From positions 1,550,001-1,614,000 of the forward strand of contig NZ_CP144164.1 in NCBI RefSeq assembly GCF_037478005.1: 64,000 bases of DNA. Direction: 5' to 3'. The notes beneath the pieces were generated by a model that made no database searches, had not been told where the DNA came from, and saw nothing but the letters and a program-made list of their open reading frames with translations. Below are positions 9,835 through 20,213 of this stretch, piece by piece. Within the stretch, counting starts at the first letter, position 1; the number at the start of each line of letters is the position of its first letter. The position numbers and the translations under genes were made by a program. The stretch comes from Alteromonas sp. M12. GTDB lineage: Bacteria > Pseudomonadota > Gammaproteobacteria > Enterobacterales > Alteromonadaceae.

Positions 9835-11199
9835 GTGAATGAGTCCAAAGCAACAAACCGAAACAATGATTTGCTGAATGGTCCCATTTTCGAAACATTA
9901 AGACGGATGACGTTGCCAATGATTTTGGCGATGATTATGTTGATGACGTTTGGATTAGCCGACACGTTTTTTGTGAGTATGTTGGGTACTGAAGAACTGG
10001 CAGCAATCAGCTTCACATTTCCTGTCACATTTACCATTATTAGCTTAAACATAGGTCTTGGCATCGGCACCTCAGCGATTATTGGTCGTTCCTTGGGGTC
10101 AGGTGAAACTCACTTAGCCAAGGAATTTGCCACTGGCGCTTTAATGCTCTCTTTTATTTTAGTCGGTGCGTTGGCTTTTATCGGTTATTTAACTATTGAC
10201 CCTATTTTTCGTTTGATGGGGGCAACAGATGACTTATTGCCTTACATAAATGACTATATGGTGGTGTGGTATGCAGCGGCCATATTTTTAGCTGTTCCCA
10301 TGGTGGGAAATAGTGTTTTAAGAGCCGCTGGAGATACTAAAACCCCCAGTATTATTATGACCTGTGGTGGCATAATTAACGTTATTTTAGATCCCATCTT
10401 TATTTTTGGTTGGGGACCCGTTCCAGCGATGGGAATTCAAGGTGCGGCGCTAGCTACCGCTATTGCTTGGGGAATAGGGCTGCTCTATATATTGTATTTA
10501 CTTGCCGTAAAACGGAAATTAATGCTTCCTCGGTTATTGACCTTAAAAGAGCTAAAGCTGACCAGTGGTGGGGTTTTACGAATAGGTTTACCTGCGGCTG
10601 GAGCCAATATGCTAACTCCAATTGCTGGCGGCATAATCACTGCAATTGCTGCTGGTTATGGTCCTGGAGCCGTAGCGGCTTGGGGCGTGGGAAGTCGCTT
10701 AGAATCGATTGCCAGTATCTTGGTGTTAGCACTATCAATGTCGTTACCTCCGTTTATCAGTCAAAATTTTGGGGCTAACAAAGTTACTCGAGTTGCTTCT
10801 AGTTACGTACTTTCGCTTAAGTTTGTACTCATTATTCAGCTAGTTGTTTACCTTCTTCTGTGTTTAGTCGCACCATTTGTTGCCTCTTTGTTTGCCGAAG
10901 AACAGCAGGTTGCAGACTTAATTGTTTTATTTTTGTATATAGTGCCCCTTGGTTATGGATTGCAGGGCGTTGTTATTCTCACAAATTCTTCCTTTAATGC
11001 CATGCATCAACCGATATCAGCATTGATCTTAAGCGTCATTAGGTTATTTTTGTTTTTTGTACCATTGGCTTATTTAGGAAGCGAGTTGTTAGATATTAAA
11101 GGCATGTTTTTTGGCATTATATTAGCTAATATTTGTACCGCAATTGTGGCTTACGTTTGGTTTACTAAGAGCATCGATACGCGACACCAACCTGCCTAA
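9835..11199 (+). CDS. MATE family multidrug efflux transporter
   Basis: Twelve hydrophobic segments and the MATE pattern (LADTFFVSMLGTEELAAISF near the N-terminus, a second related half after about residue 230) indicate a cation-coupled drug/toxin exporter of the inner membrane. The frame is open from an ATG at 9718, but that 39-residue extension runs through an operator-like palindrome and resembles nothing in the family. GTG at 9835, giving NESKATNRNNDLLNGPIFETLRR, fits MATE N-termini better; its ribosome-binding site is weak, so the start is uncertain. uvrB follows 18 nt later, so the two may be cotranscribed. Confidence 0.88.
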   Translation: MNESKATNRNNDLLNGPIFETLRRMTLPMILAMIMLMTFGLADTFFVSMLGTEELAAISFTFPVTFTIISLNIGLGIGTSAIIGRSLGSGETHLAKEFATGALMLSFILVGALAFIGYLTIDPIFRLMGATDDLLPYINDYMVVWYAAAIFLAVPMVGNSVLRAAGDTKTPSIIMTCGGIINVILDPIFIFGWGPVPAMGIQGAALATAIAWGIGLLYILYLLAVKRKLMLPRLLTLKELKLTSGGVLRIGLPAAGANMLTPIAGGIITAIAAGYGPGAVAAWGVGSRLESIASILVLALSMSLPPFISQNFGANKVTRVASSYVLSLKFVLIIQLVVYLLLCLVAPFVASLFAEEQQVADLIVLFLYIVPLGYGLQGVVILTNSSFNAMHQPISALILSVIRLFLFFVPLAYLGSELLDIKGMFFGIILANICTAIVAYVWFTKSIDTRHQPA

Positions 11200-11217
11200 T
11201 TAAGTAAGGAAAAAGAA

Positions 11218-13236
11218 TTGAGTCGACCATTTGAATTATCCTCACATTATCAACCCGCGGGTGATCAGCCCCAAGCGATCGAAAAACTTGTCGATGGCTT
11301 GGAAAGCGGGTTAGCAAATCAAACATTGTTGGGGGTAACTGGTTCTGGTAAAACCTTTACAATGGCGAATATTGTCTCGCAAGTACAAAGACCGACGTTA
11401 ATTCTTGCTCACAATAAAACCCTCGCAGCGCAATTATACGGAGAAATGAAAGAGTTTTTTCCTAACAACGCTGTTGAGTATTTTGTTTCTTACTACGATT
11501 ATTATCAGCCCGAAGCTTACGTTCCGAGTACTGATACCTTCATTGAAAAAGACTCTTCCATAAATGACCATATTGAACAAATGCGCTTGTCAGCCACCAA
11601 GTCTTTGATGGAGCGTCGCGACGTTATTATTGTGTCGAGTGTTTCAGCTATTTATGGACTAGGTGATCCTGAGTCTTATATGAAAATGTTGTTACATTTG
11701 CGTCAAGGGGATTTAATGGATCAACGGGCTATTCTTCGTCGCTTAGCGGAGTTGCAATATGCTCGCAACGATGTCTCTTTTGAGCGTGGTACTTTTCGTG
11801 TGCGCGGTGATGTAATTGATATTTTTCCGGCTGATTCGGAGAAGCAAGGAATCAGAGTCGAGTTGTTTGATGAAGAAATCGATGCCATTCGATTATTTGA
11901 TCCATTGACTGGCAGCGTTGAACAAACTGTTACTCGCGCCACTGTCTTTCCGAAAACGCACTATGTTACTCCACGGGAAAAGATCTTAGAGGCAATAGGG
12001 CATATTAAAGTAGAGCTCAAAGATCGCAGAGAACAACTGAAATCAGTACATAAATTAGTTGAAGAGCAACGCATAGTGCAGCGTACTCAATTTGATATGG
12101 AAATGATGCAAGAGTTAGGGTACTGCTCTGGTATTGAAAATTATTCTCGGTATTTATCAGGCAGAGCGCCTGGTGAGCCACCGCCAACATTATTAGATTA
12201 TTTTCCAGCCGACGGTTTGTTGTTTGTGGATGAGTCGCATGTGACTGTTTCGCAAATTGGTGCCATGTACAAAGGCGACCGTTCTCGTAAAGAAACCCTC
12301 GTTGAATTCGGTTTTAGGTTGCCTTCAGCATTAGATAACCGACCATTAAAGTTTGAAGAATTTGAACAAATTTCTCCACAAACTATTTATGTTTCAGCCA
12401 CGCCCGGTAAGTATGAAATTGAAAAGTCCGGTGACGATATCGTTGAGCAAGTTGTTAGACCAACAGGTTTGTTAGATCCTGAAGTAGAAGTGAGACCCGT
12501 TGCTAGCCAGGTTGACGACGTAATGTCGGAAATAAACTTGCGTGTGGTGAAAAACGAAAGAGTGTTAGTAACCACGCTAACCAAACGCATGGCGGAAGAC
12601 CTCACGGATTATCTGGATGAACATGGCATTCGAGTAAGATATCTGCATTCAGACATAGATACGGTTGAGCGTATTGAAATTATCCGCGATTTACGATTGG
12701 GTAAATTCGATGTTCTAGTGGGGATTAACCTGCTTCGAGAAGGTTTGGATATGCCAGAAGTTTCATTAGTCGCCATTTTAGATGCTGATAAGGAAGGCTT
12801 TTTGCGCTCTGATCGCTCACTGATTCAGTCTATGGGGCGGGCTGCTCGAAACGTGAATGGCAAAGCAATACTCTATGCCGACCGAATCACTGGTTCAATG
12901 CAACGAGCAATGGAAGAAACCGAGCGCCGACGGGAGAAGCAACATCAACATAACCTTGATAATGGTATCGTGCCCACGCAATTAAACAAACCTATTACCG
13001 ATATTATGGATATAGGAGAGGGTAATTCGGTGGATGTTGGTGGCAAAGTTAAATTGCGTAAAATTGCTGAAGCGAATAAAACATACAAAGCAATGACAGC
13101 CACAGAGTTGATGGCGAAAATTGCTGAATTAGAAAAGCAAATGTTCACTGCAGCCAGAGAGTTGGAATTTGAAAAAGCGGCGAGTTTACGAGATGAAGTG
13201 GAACTTCTTCGTGAGCAAAGTGTAAAACTATCTTAG
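11218..13236 (+). CDS. uvrB: UvrABC excinuclease subunit B
   Basis: Central damage-recognition helicase of nucleotide-excision repair; loads with UvrA and recruits UvrC. The 672 residues match the family. Walker A GVTGSGKT is at residues 39-46, the Walker B-like FVDESH and the SATPG and QSMGRAARN helicase motifs are present, and the C-terminal UVR domain ([17 protein letters not shown]) that contacts UvrC is complete. Translation starts at TTG, with AAGGA upstream, giving [17 protein letters not shown]. It lies 18 nt behind the MATE gene; no LexA box was seen directly in front of it. Confidence 0.98.
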   Translation: MSRPFELSSHYQPAGDQPQAIEKLVDGLESGLANQTLLGVTGSGKTFTMANIVSQVQRPTLILAHNKTLAAQLYGEMKEFFPNNAVEYFVSYYDYYQPEAYVPSTDTFIEKDSSINDHIEQMRLSATKSLMERRDVIIVSSVSAIYGLGDPESYMKMLLHLRQGDLMDQRAILRRLAELQYARNDVSFERGTFRVRGDVIDIFPADSEKQGIRVELFDEEIDAIRLFDPLTGSVEQTVTRATVFPKTHYVTPREKILEAIGHIKVELKDRREQLKSVHKLVEEQRIVQRTQFDMEMMQELGYCSGIENYSRYLSGRAPGEPPPTLLDYFPADGLLFVDESHVTVSQIGAMYKGDRSRKETLVEFGFRLPSALDNRPLKFEEFEQISPQTIYVSATPGKYEIEKSGDDIVEQVVRPTGLLDPEVEVRPVASQVDDVMSEINLRVVKNERVLVTTLTKRMAEDLTDYLDEHGIRVRYLHSDIDTVERIEIIRDLRLGKFDVLVGINLLREGLDMPEVSLVAILDADKEGFLRSDRSLIQSMGRAARNVNGKAILYADRITGSMQRAMEETERRREKQHQHNLDNGIVPTQLNKPITDIMDIGEGNSVDVGGKVKLRKIAEANKTYKAMTATELMAKIAELEKQMFTAARELEFEKAASLRDEVELLREQSVKLS

Positions 13237-13255
13237 GGGGATTGAAGATAGTTTT
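13224..13255 (+). terminator. Hairpin overlapping the uvrB stop codon
   Basis: AAAACTATCTT (13224-13234) and AAGATAGTTTT (13245-13255) form a perfect 11-bp stem with a 10-nt loop. The T-run is short (TTTT then GC), so it may be a weak terminator or a 3' stabilising hairpin. Confidence 0.4.
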
Positions 13256-13464
13256 GCTATGTACTAATGGCTACTTACTTGTGATGACGAGAGTGTTGAG
13301 GGGCAAAAAGGTATGAGTTTAGATAAGGTTGTGACTTTGAGTTAAGTGTTTTAAATCCCTAAAACATCAATAGAATAAACTGTAATTAATGATTGTAATA
13401 CAGTGGCAGCTTGCCTAATATAGCAATTAGAGTATCTATTTATATACCTTAACTTGGTGTTTTT

Positions 13465-14388
13465 ATGTTAAACCGCTTACAAGAATCAGACATAAAATTG
13501 TTACGTGTTTTCTATGCTGTCGCCTCATGCAACGGCTTCACCGCTGCTGAACCTGTGCTTAGAATGCAACGTCCGAATATCAGTGCTGCAATTAAAAAGC
13601 TCGAAGAAAGATTAGATCTAGTGCTTTGTCATCGAGGCCGTGGCGGTTTCCAAATGACCAAAGAGGGTGAAGTAGTTTTTCAGGAAACTAAACGAATCTT
13701 TAATGCTTTTGATAATTTTGTGTTTAACTTGAAGAGTTTACATGATGATTATTCTGGCCATATCACACTAGTATTGATGGCTGGATTACCTCTTTCTATG
13801 CAGTTAGCTGTTAGTAAAGCAGTTAAAAGCACAATGAAGAAGTTTGATGATATTCACGTCAATATACAAACCCGACTTTACAATGAAGTTGAGCATGTGG
13901 CCTTATCCGGCGAGTGTCATTTAGTTATCTCAACTTATGACATGGTAAAACCAGAATCGGTAACCTTCCATACTGTTGATCATATTTGTCATGGAAGATT
14001 ATATTGCGCCCCTTCACATCCGTTGGCTAAGTATAAAGAAGATTTACCTGAGACCGTGAAGATAGAAGATTATCCGGCAATTGGGATTTCAGGGTTGTCC
14101 TCAGCTAATTATATTCAAGATGAAAGACGTTTAGCTATTCAAACGTTTTCTGACTCTTTCGATGGCTGCATGTCGGCTATCATGACTGGTGAGTATGTAG
14201 GTTTGTTGCCTGATTATATGACCAAAGAACAAGGCGCTGGCTTGGGTTTAGTCCCTGTTGGTGGTGGTAATATGTTCAAATTTGAACATGAGTTATTTGT
14301 TATGAACGGCAAAAATACACGCTTAAACCCAGTATTGCGTCACTGCATTAAAGAGCTCAGTCACTTTATCAAAGAAAGTCAGAAGTAA
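13465..14388 (+). CDS. LysR family transcriptional regulator
   Basis: A 307-residue LysR-type regulator. The winged-helix DNA-binding domain occupies about residues 8-66 (LRVFYAVASCNGFTAAEPVL, RPNISAAIKKLEERL), followed by a linker helix and a type-2 periplasmic-binding-like effector domain (from about residue 95, GHITLVLMAGLPLS). It stands alone, with no divergent gene sharing its promoter, so its target and effector cannot be inferred. The family is related to regulators in which AAxxLxxxQPxVS is varied; here it reads AAEPVLRMQRPNIS. Confidence 0.9.
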   Translation: MLNRLQESDIKLLRVFYAVASCNGFTAAEPVLRMQRPNISAAIKKLEERLDLVLCHRGRGGFQMTKEGEVVFQETKRIFNAFDNFVFNLKSLHDDYSGHITLVLMAGLPLSMQLAVSKAVKSTMKKFDDIHVNIQTRLYNEVEHVALSGECHLVISTYDMVKPESVTFHTVDHICHGRLYCAPSHPLAKYKEDLPETVKIEDYPAIGISGLSSANYIQDERRLAIQTFSDSFDGCMSAIMTGEYVGLLPDYMTKEQGAGLGLVPVGGGNMFKFEHELFVMNGKNTRLNPVLRHCIKELSHFIKESQK

Positions 14389-14408
14389 ATGTGAATTTTA
14401 ATTCATAA

Positions 14409-14438
14409 AAAAATGCCAGCATAATTGCTGGCATTTTT
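14409..14438. terminator. Bidirectional rho-independent terminator
   Basis: AAAAATGCCAGC (14409-14420) pairs perfectly with GCTGGCATTTTT (14427-14438) around a 6-nt loop, with T-runs on both strands. It lies between the convergent LysR gene and the M28 peptidase gene and can serve both. Confidence 0.85.
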
Positions 14439-14451
14439 GTTTTAGATAGTT

Positions 14452-16086
14452 TTAACGCTGAAATTCGCTGGTTTTACTCCATTGTGGCCAATCATTTGAG
14501 TTGGCAATGCTGTAGCCCACATCGAATAACATTTGCGTATCTTCTTGAATGCCGCCAAAGTCCCAGTTTTCTCTGAATTGATCACATACCTGATGGTAAC
14601 AACCTTTTACTACTACACTGGCGCGTTTACGATATTTAGCGGTCGCTTCGTTTATTGGTTCGTTGCCACCTTTAGCATAAAGGGCAGGGACCCCTTGTTT
14701 TGCGAAACTGAAATGATCGGAACGATAATATGATCCAGCTTCCGGTCTATCTTCTTGTGTCAGATAACGGCCTTGCTTAGTGACGGCTGACTGAAGATAG
14801 TTCTCTAAATCAGATTTCCCCATTCCCACAACTGAAACATTTTTTGTTCTGCCTAAAACGTTGAGGGCATCCATGTTTAGATTTGCTACGGTTTTATCTA
14901 ACGGAATAATTGGGTGTTCGGAATAGTATTTAGAGCCAAGCAAACCTTGCTCTTCAGCTGTTACAATTAAAAAGGTAATTGAACGTGCTGGACGAATAGA
15001 AAGCTCTGAAAATGCTTTTGCCATAGTTAAACTGGCGGCTACCCCTGTCGCATTATCGTGAGCACCATTATAGATTTGGTCCCCTTTTAAACTGGTGTCC
15101 ATGCCTAAATGATCCCAGTGCGCGGTGTAAATTATGTGTTCGTCAGGAGCGACGCTGCCAGGTAATGTTGCGATAACATTATTGCTCACTGACTTTTTCA
15201 GCTTACTGTTTATTGTAATTGAAGCTGTTGTGCCTAATGCTTTGGAGTAGGGGCCTTGCATTGCTTGCGCTTTTTCATGGCTGAAATCAAGGCCTGCTTC
15301 GGCAAACACTTTGTTGGCGGCTTCAAGACTAATCCAACCTTCTACCGCGACTCTGTCTGAGTTACCATTTTTGGAAACTAAACTGTATTGCGGGCCACTC
15401 CAGCTGTTGGATACAACTGACCAACCGTATGAGGCTGGCGCTGTTTCATGGACTATAATGGCTGCTTCAGCGCCTTGACGGCTGGCTTCTTCATATTTGT
15501 ATGTCCAGCGACCATAGTAAGTCATAGTTTTACCTTGAAACTTACCACTTTCGGGATTTTCGAACCCAGGATCATTAACTAAAATGACCACGGTTTTGCC
15601 TTTTACATCTAGGCCTTCATAGTCATTCCAATTGTATTCTGGTGCATTTACACCGTAACCAACGAATACAATTTCGGAGTCATTCAGATTAACTTGGGCA
15701 GTTTCACGTTTCGAAGATGCAACCATATTTTTTTGGTATTCAAATGTATTTTGTCCCATGCGTAGTTGCATGTTTGGATCAGCAGTAATTTCCATTAATT
15801 CCACTGCTTGAAGATAACTATTACCATTGCCAGGTTGAAATCCTAGCGTTTTGAAATTATTCACTAAATACTCAAGGGTTTTCGTTTCCCCTGCTGAGGT
15901 TGGTGCTCTACCTTCAAATTCGTCAGACGATATAGTTTTGACGTGCTGTTTCAACTCCTGTTCACTGATGCTGTCATACACCTGCTGGAAGTTACTTTGC
16001 GGACTATTGCTGTCTGGGAGTTGTTCACATCCGGCCAAAGCCAAAATCGAAAAAACAACGGGAAAAATAAAACGTCGTGATTGCAT
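14452..16086 (-). CDS. M28 family zinc peptidase, lipoprotein
   Basis: A 544-residue secreted metallopeptidase of the M28 (aminopeptidase Y/PSMA-like) family. The lipoprotein signal peptide ends in the lipobox LALAGC (Cys20). The insert at about residues 140-270 corresponds to a PA domain. Zinc ligands of the family are visible: His in HWDH, Asp in GAHDNATG, Glu-Glu in TAEEQG, Asp in NMDA, and His in RSDHFSF. It is probably an exo- or dipeptidase acting on extracytoplasmic peptides; the substrate is unknown. Transcribed divergently from the DUF3025 gene. Confidence 0.92.
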   Translation of the reverse strand: MQSRRFIFPVVFSILALAGCEQLPDSNSPQSNFQQVYDSISEQELKQHVKTISSDEFEGRAPTSAGETKTLEYLVNNFKTLGFQPGNGNSYLQAVELMEITADPNMQLRMGQNTFEYQKNMVASSKRETAQVNLNDSEIVFVGYGVNAPEYNWNDYEGLDVKGKTVVILVNDPGFENPESGKFQGKTMTYYGRWTYKYEEASRQGAEAAIIVHETAPASYGWSVVSNSWSGPQYSLVSKNGNSDRVAVEGWISLEAANKVFAEAGLDFSHEKAQAMQGPYSKALGTTASITINSKLKKSVSNNVIATLPGSVAPDEHIIYTAHWDHLGMDTSLKGDQIYNGAHDNATGVAASLTMAKAFSELSIRPARSITFLIVTAEEQGLLGSKYYSEHPIIPLDKTVANLNMDALNVLGRTKNVSVVGMGKSDLENYLQSAVTKQGRYLTQEDRPEAGSYYRSDHFSFAKQGVPALYAKGGNEPINEATAKYRKRASVVVKGCYHQVCDQFRENWDFGGIQEDTQMLFDVGYSIANSNDWPQWSKTSEFQR

Positions 16087-16152
16087 ATTGTTACTCTTAT
16101 TATTACATTTGCGTCCAGTATAAGAAATCCATCAAAAAGACTCTAGTAGCTA

Positions 16153-17226
16153 ATGACAACACTTAACCCAACATCGCCTAGCGAATGCCAAGAATTGTGG
16201 ACAGGCATTGCAAAAAGGCCGCCTTTTACTGAGCTTGAACAGCGTTATAGCTTAACTAAATTTGAGCACTTATTGCATGCAGACACGCTCAACACTTTAA
16301 AAAATAGGCTTATTACCACAGAGAATGGCTCTACCCAACGTGGACATACCCAACGTGGACAGGCACCGCAAAATACCCAACGTGGACAGGCACTTCAAAG
16401 CAGCCTAGCGTCTCTTGAACGTGGACAGGCACCGCAAAATGATTTCAGTCAGAGTTTGAATCATGGACAGGCATGTCAAATTGATTTTAAACAGTCTTTT
16501 AAATGTCAAAATTCCATGTCTGATTCGGAAGACTATTACGAAACCATCATTTTCAAAGACAAAATTATTCCTACCCGACCTAATTCTTGGCATGACTTAT
16601 TTAATGGTTTGATTTGGCTTAATTTTCCTAAAACTAAAACACTTTTAAACGAGTGGCATGTTGAAGATATTCAATCCCATGGTTTAACACCGCGTACCCA
16701 TCGACGAAACCAAATTACACTGTTTGATGAATGTGGCGTTATTTTGGCTGTCTCGGATCCACAAATATGTGAAAACCTGTCTAATCATCAATGGCAAAAG
16801 GTTTTTATTGAAGACAGACATAAGTGGGCAAATTATAACTCGTATTTACATCACGATTTGGAGCGGCTAAATAACCAGGACAGTCATGTTAAAAATAACC
16901 AAGACAGTCATGTTAAGATGCCGGCAGCTAAAGCGTTTGTTTTTGGACACGCAAATTATGAAATGCTTCTAAATCCTTTTATCGGGTTGACTGGGAAATG
17001 GTTAGCTATAAGAGTTGATAACAGTTTTTTCGAGGAAAATTATGATCGGCAGTTAACTATTTTAGATTCTGCTATTTATGACCTTTTAAATCGTAAACAT
17101 TTGCTTTCAAACTCGAGAAAACTATCACCCATTCCGCTTTTAGGCATACCAGGTTGGCACTTAGCAAACGAGAACGAAGACTTCTACATGAATCAGGACT
17201 ACTTCAGACCAGCTCGCTCAAAATAA
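16153..17226 (+). CDS. DUF3025 protein with in-frame repeat insertions
   Basis: A 357-residue protein of unknown function. Family sequence is seen at residues 5-55 and from about 135 on (HDLFNGLIWLNFPKTKTLLN, HRRNQITLFDECG, LLGIPGWH). Two stretches look foreign. Residues about 58-120 are translated short DNA repeats (RGQAPQN repeated), from a unit CGTGGACAGGCACCGCAAAA at 16339-16475. Residues about 238-255 (NNQDSHVK twice) come from two copies of an AACCAGGACAGTCATGTTAA-like unit at 16869-16918. Both keep the reading frame. The same repeat families occur near 21.3 kb and 40 kb. The insertions probably sit in surface loops; whether the protein still works is unknown. Confidence 0.85.
   Translation: MTTLNPTSPSECQELWTGIAKRPPFTELEQRYSLTKFEHLLHADTLNTLKNRLITTENGSTQRGHTQRGQAPQNTQRGQALQSSLASLERGQAPQNDFSQSLNHGQACQIDFKQSFKCQNSMSDSEDYYETIIFKDKIIPTRPNSWHDLFNGLIWLNFPKTKTLLNEWHVEDIQSHGLTPRTHRRNQITLFDECGVILAVSDPQICENLSNHQWQKVFIEDRHKWANYNSYLHHDLERLNNQDSHVKNNQDSHVKMPAAKAFVFGHANYEMLLNPFIGLTGKWLAIRVDNSFFEENYDRQLTILDSAIYDLLNRKHLLSNSRKLSPIPLLGIPGWHLANENEDFYMNQDYFRPARSK
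16339..16475 (+). repeat. Type A short repeats inside the DUF3025 coding sequence
   Basis: Units of CGTGGACAGGCACCGCAAAA or close variants begin at 16339 (degenerate, GGACATACC), 16354, 16381, 16420 and 16462 (CATGGACAGGCATG). The first three follow a shared ACCCAA. The core TGGACAGGCA also occurs in the native 5' part of the gene (16197-16207) but in a different reading frame. Its complement, TGCCTGTCCAC, is repeated three times upstream of the transposase gene at 21.3 kb. Confidence 0.85.
16869..16918 (+). repeat. Type B tandem repeat inside the DUF3025 coding sequence
   Basis: Two adjacent 24-nt units, AATAACCAGGACAGTCATGT-like and AATAACCAAGACAGTCATGT-like, each encode NNQDSHVK. They resemble the AACAAAGACAGCCATGTTTA segment of the array at 39.8-40.4 kb, which suggests a common origin. 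Confidence 0.8.
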
Positions 17227-17237
17227 CTTTGCCATGG

Positions 17238-17942
17238 TTATTTCATTAATAACAAGAAAAACCACAGTACTATTATTATTGCAAAAGGCGCAATTGCAAT
17301 TGTATAAATCTTCGAACTGTTAAATTTGGTCCAGCGGCTAAGCCCCACAGCTATCAGGTAAATACTAAAAAATAGTTCAGGCTTTATTAAATTAGCTAAC
17401 CCATACCACTTTGATCCTTCGTCTAAACTTAACCAATACGACAAAGCTAGAGGGTTTAATTGGCCAATGGAAATTTGATTGTTTTCAGCTAAAGTCAGGC
17501 TGATTAAGGCCGCAATAAAACCAATTACCGAGGGTAACGAGACCCACCATGTAAAACCGTACCAATCTGTAAACCCATTAATACACTCATCATCTGTTTT
17601 AGCGACTAAATTGAGATAAGCAGCAAGTATCAAATTGATGATTACTTGGAATAAAAAAGCAACGATAAGCATACCAGTAACAAGAAAATCTGGTTTGATT
17701 TGCGCTCGAATATTATTTTGTTCGGCAGGACTAAGATTACCAGCTGTACTATTAACGATAAAATCACGATACCATTCAAAATCAACAAAATTGTAATATA
17801 AATATATTGGTAGTAATACAAAACTCATAACTAATATGAAAGGTATCCAAGACCAATTATTATTATTGTTAGCAGCTTCAAAAACTCCATTTGGTTTTGT
17901 GAATATTTGTAGAGATGCTTGGAATGGATTAGTGGGTTGCAT
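17238..17942 (-). CDS. Yip1 family membrane protein
   Basis: A 234-residue polytopic protein with about five hydrophobic segments and the YIP1-like core (NGFTDWYGFTWWVSLPSVIGF, then LNPLALSYWLSL). Bacterial YIP1-family proteins have no firmly assigned role. It is divergent from the NatAB-type ABC exporter across a 236-bp gap, so a shared regulatory region or functional link is possible but not shown. Confidence 0.8.
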   Translation of the reverse strand: MQPTNPFQASLQIFTKPNGVFEAANNNNNWSWIPFILVMSFVLLPIYLYYNFVDFEWYRDFIVNSTAGNLSPAEQNNIRAQIKPDFLVTGMLIVAFLFQVIINLILAAYLNLVAKTDDECINGFTDWYGFTWWVSLPSVIGFIAALISLTLAENNQISIGQLNPLALSYWLSLDEGSKWYGLANLIKPELFFSIYLIAVGLSRWTKFNSSKIYTIAIAPFAIIIVLWFFLLLMK

Positions 17943-18178
17943 AACAAAGGTGCTCTCGTTAGGTTAAAGTTTTTCTTGATTCACTCTAAATGGCGTAGTT
18001 GTTTTATTTTGTATAAATGTAAAGCAGAACTTTTTCAATTATATGTAATAAATCCAGCAAGTTATACACTATTGAACAAGTATGTCCGAATTACAGGCAT
18101 TTGCTTGAATATTGACTGTTTAGTTTACTTTATAAATCTGTAGAGTTTATCTAGCTAAAATGCAATCAGGGAAAAGTA

Positions 18179-18964
18179 ATGATAGAAATAAAGAGCTTAG
18201 CTAAAAAGTTTGAGGTTGAGAATCCCAAAAAACTTAGCGAGCAAGAAAAGAAAGATCCTCGCCTTAAAGGCCGGTACTTCCATTCTGTATTGGATGTGAC
18301 GTTTAAAGTAAATAAGGGGGAGGTACTTGGTTTACTCGGCCCTAATGGGGCAGGTAAAACTACAACTTTAAGAATGCTATCTACGGCCCTGCAACCAAAT
18401 CAGGGAAGTGTCTTTATAAACGACGTTAATGTATTAGAAGATCCCTTAGTTGCTCGTCAGAAAATTGGATTTCTATCAGGTTCCACAGGGTTATATGGTC
18501 GTTTGACTGGTCGTGAAAATATTGAGTATTTTGGACAGTTGCACGGTATGCATAAACAAGAAATCGAAAGTCGCATAACAGAATTATCAGACTTGTTAGA
18601 AATGGGAACTTTTTTGGATCGACGAAGTGAAAACTTTTCTACTGGAATGAAGCAAAAAACATCAATTGCCAGAGCTGTAGTCCATAATCCTGAAGTCGTT
18701 ATATTGGATGAGCCAACTACAGGTCTAGACATAATGGCGACTCAAACTGTGCTGGATTTTATTCGTAGTTTGAAAAACAAAGATATCCCCGTCATTTTTT
18801 CGACTCACCATCTCAGTGAAGTGGAGGAGTTATGTGACAGAGTAACTGTTATTGATAAAGGGATAAGTCAGTTTGATGGCAGTCTTGATGAATTTAGGAG
18901 ACAGGCAATAGATGGTAATTTACATGATGCTTTCTTAGCCACCATTCAAAAGGGAGTGTCATAA
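18179..18964 (+). CDS. natA: ABC exporter ATP-binding protein, NatA-like
   Basis: A 261-residue nucleotide-binding subunit. Walker A GPNGAGKT is near residue 60, the signature is NFSTGMKQK, Walker [13 protein letters not shown], and the switch His lies in STHH. The N-terminal insert with [13 protein letters not shown] is typical of NatA-type sodium/drug ABC exporters. Its stop overlaps the start of the permease gene (TAATG). The exported substrate is inferred from family only. Confidence 0.88.
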   Translation: MIEIKSLAKKFEVENPKKLSEQEKKDPRLKGRYFHSVLDVTFKVNKGEVLGLLGPNGAGKTTTLRMLSTALQPNQGSVFINDVNVLEDPLVARQKIGFLSGSTGLYGRLTGRENIEYFGQLHGMHKQEIESRITELSDLLEMGTFLDRRSENFSTGMKQKTSIARAVVHNPEVVILDEPTTGLDIMATQTVLDFIRSLKNKDIPVIFSTHHLSEVEELCDRVTVIDKGISQFDGSLDEFRRQAIDGNLHDAFLATIQKGVS

Positions 18965-20157
18965 TGTGGTTGGTGTTTTTAAAAGAATTAAAAGAACTAG
19001 TCAGAGATAAAAAAACGCTATTTTTTATGATTGCTGTTCCCATACTTGTAATGCCTGCTTTCGCTGGTATAGCTATTTATTTTGCGCAAAATGCCGCGAC
19101 TGAAGCACAAAATAAAGTGTTGAATTATGCGTTGATAGGAGGACGGTACGCTCCTGATATTGATGCTAAATTAATGCAAATTGATGGTTTTAAAAGAGTT
19201 GAAATCAATCAGCAGACGGATTACAAAAAATTGATCCAAGAGAATACAGTCGATTTTGTCTTAGAAATTCCAGCAAATTACTCTGATGACGTTTTGCAAT
19301 CTGGACAGGCACTGCTAAAACTTCATCTAAATGATTCTGGCTTGAATCGCGTTTTTTATCGTGTAAATGAAATAGTTGATGAACAACTTCAAAAATTAAG
19401 GGCGTCCGCTTTTGCTAAATTGAATTTATCAGAAGAACAACAAATTGCTGTATTAAATCCGATTATTCTAGAGAAAGTTAATACTGCTGACAGCCGCGAA
19501 AATTGGGGAGAGAAAATAGGTGGTTTAATACCTTACTTTATTTTTATATTGTGTCTTCAAGGGGCAATGTTTCCGGCTGCAGATTTAGGGGCGGGAGAAA
19601 AGGAAAGAGGAACCTTAGAGACCTTGTTAATTTCGCCTATTGAGCGCTACAAACTAGTATTAGGTAAATTTCTAACTATCGCCTTTGCAGGTTTAACTTC
19701 AGCACTCATTACCGTCACCAGCATGGCATTATGGGGGCTGATACTTAGTCAGGGTTTAGCGATTGAGTTTGTGGTGACATTTATGTCATCCATTGGCGCT
19801 GTAGACTTTATTCTAATGTTCCTGATGTTAATTCCCGTGGTAGCTATTTTCGCATCTATTTTATTAAGCCTGTCCATCTACGCTAAAAGTTACAAGGAGG
19901 CGCAAAGTTATATGGGGACGTTGATGATGTTGTTGTTTATCCCTATCTTTTTAGCCATGGCGCCCGGGGTTGAACTGAAAGGGATTTGGGCTTGGGTACC
20001 TTTAACTAACGTTGCATTGGCTATAAAAGAATTGATTAAAGGTACAATGGATTATTTTCAGTTGATTGCAATTTTCGGGTCTACGGCTTTGATTGCCGCA
20101 GGTTTGTTGGCATTTTGCGTAAACTGGTTTAATAAAGAAAAAGTTCTGTTCCGTTAA
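18964..20157 (+). CDS. natB: ABC-2 type exporter permease, NatB-like
   Basis: A 397-residue ABC-2 permease: one N-terminal membrane helix (MIAVPILVMPAFAGIAIYF), a large extracytoplasmic domain (about residues 45-180), then five or so helices with the ADLGAGEKERGTLETLL coupling segment. It overlaps natA by 1 nt, so the two form one transporter. The codons for SGQALLKL contain GGACAGGCA, one of the 9-mers that recur in this part of the window. Confidence 0.88.
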   Translation: MWLVFLKELKELVRDKKTLFFMIAVPILVMPAFAGIAIYFAQNAATEAQNKVLNYALIGGRYAPDIDAKLMQIDGFKRVEINQQTDYKKLIQENTVDFVLEIPANYSDDVLQSGQALLKLHLNDSGLNRVFYRVNEIVDEQLQKLRASAFAKLNLSEEQQIAVLNPIILEKVNTADSRENWGEKIGGLIPYFIFILCLQGAMFPAADLGAGEKERGTLETLLISPIERYKLVLGKFLTIAFAGLTSALITVTSMALWGLILSQGLAIEFVVTFMSSIGAVDFILMFLMLIPVVAIFASILLSLSIYAKSYKEAQSYMGTLMMLLFIPIFLAMAPGVELKGIWAWVPLTNVALAIKELIKGTMDYFQLIAIFGSTALIAAGLLAFCVNWFNKEKVLFR

Positions 20158-20213
20158 TTGTAAATTGGTCGCATTAGAATTTGTGTTGCAGATATTATTC
20201 TTTAGGCTCTTAC

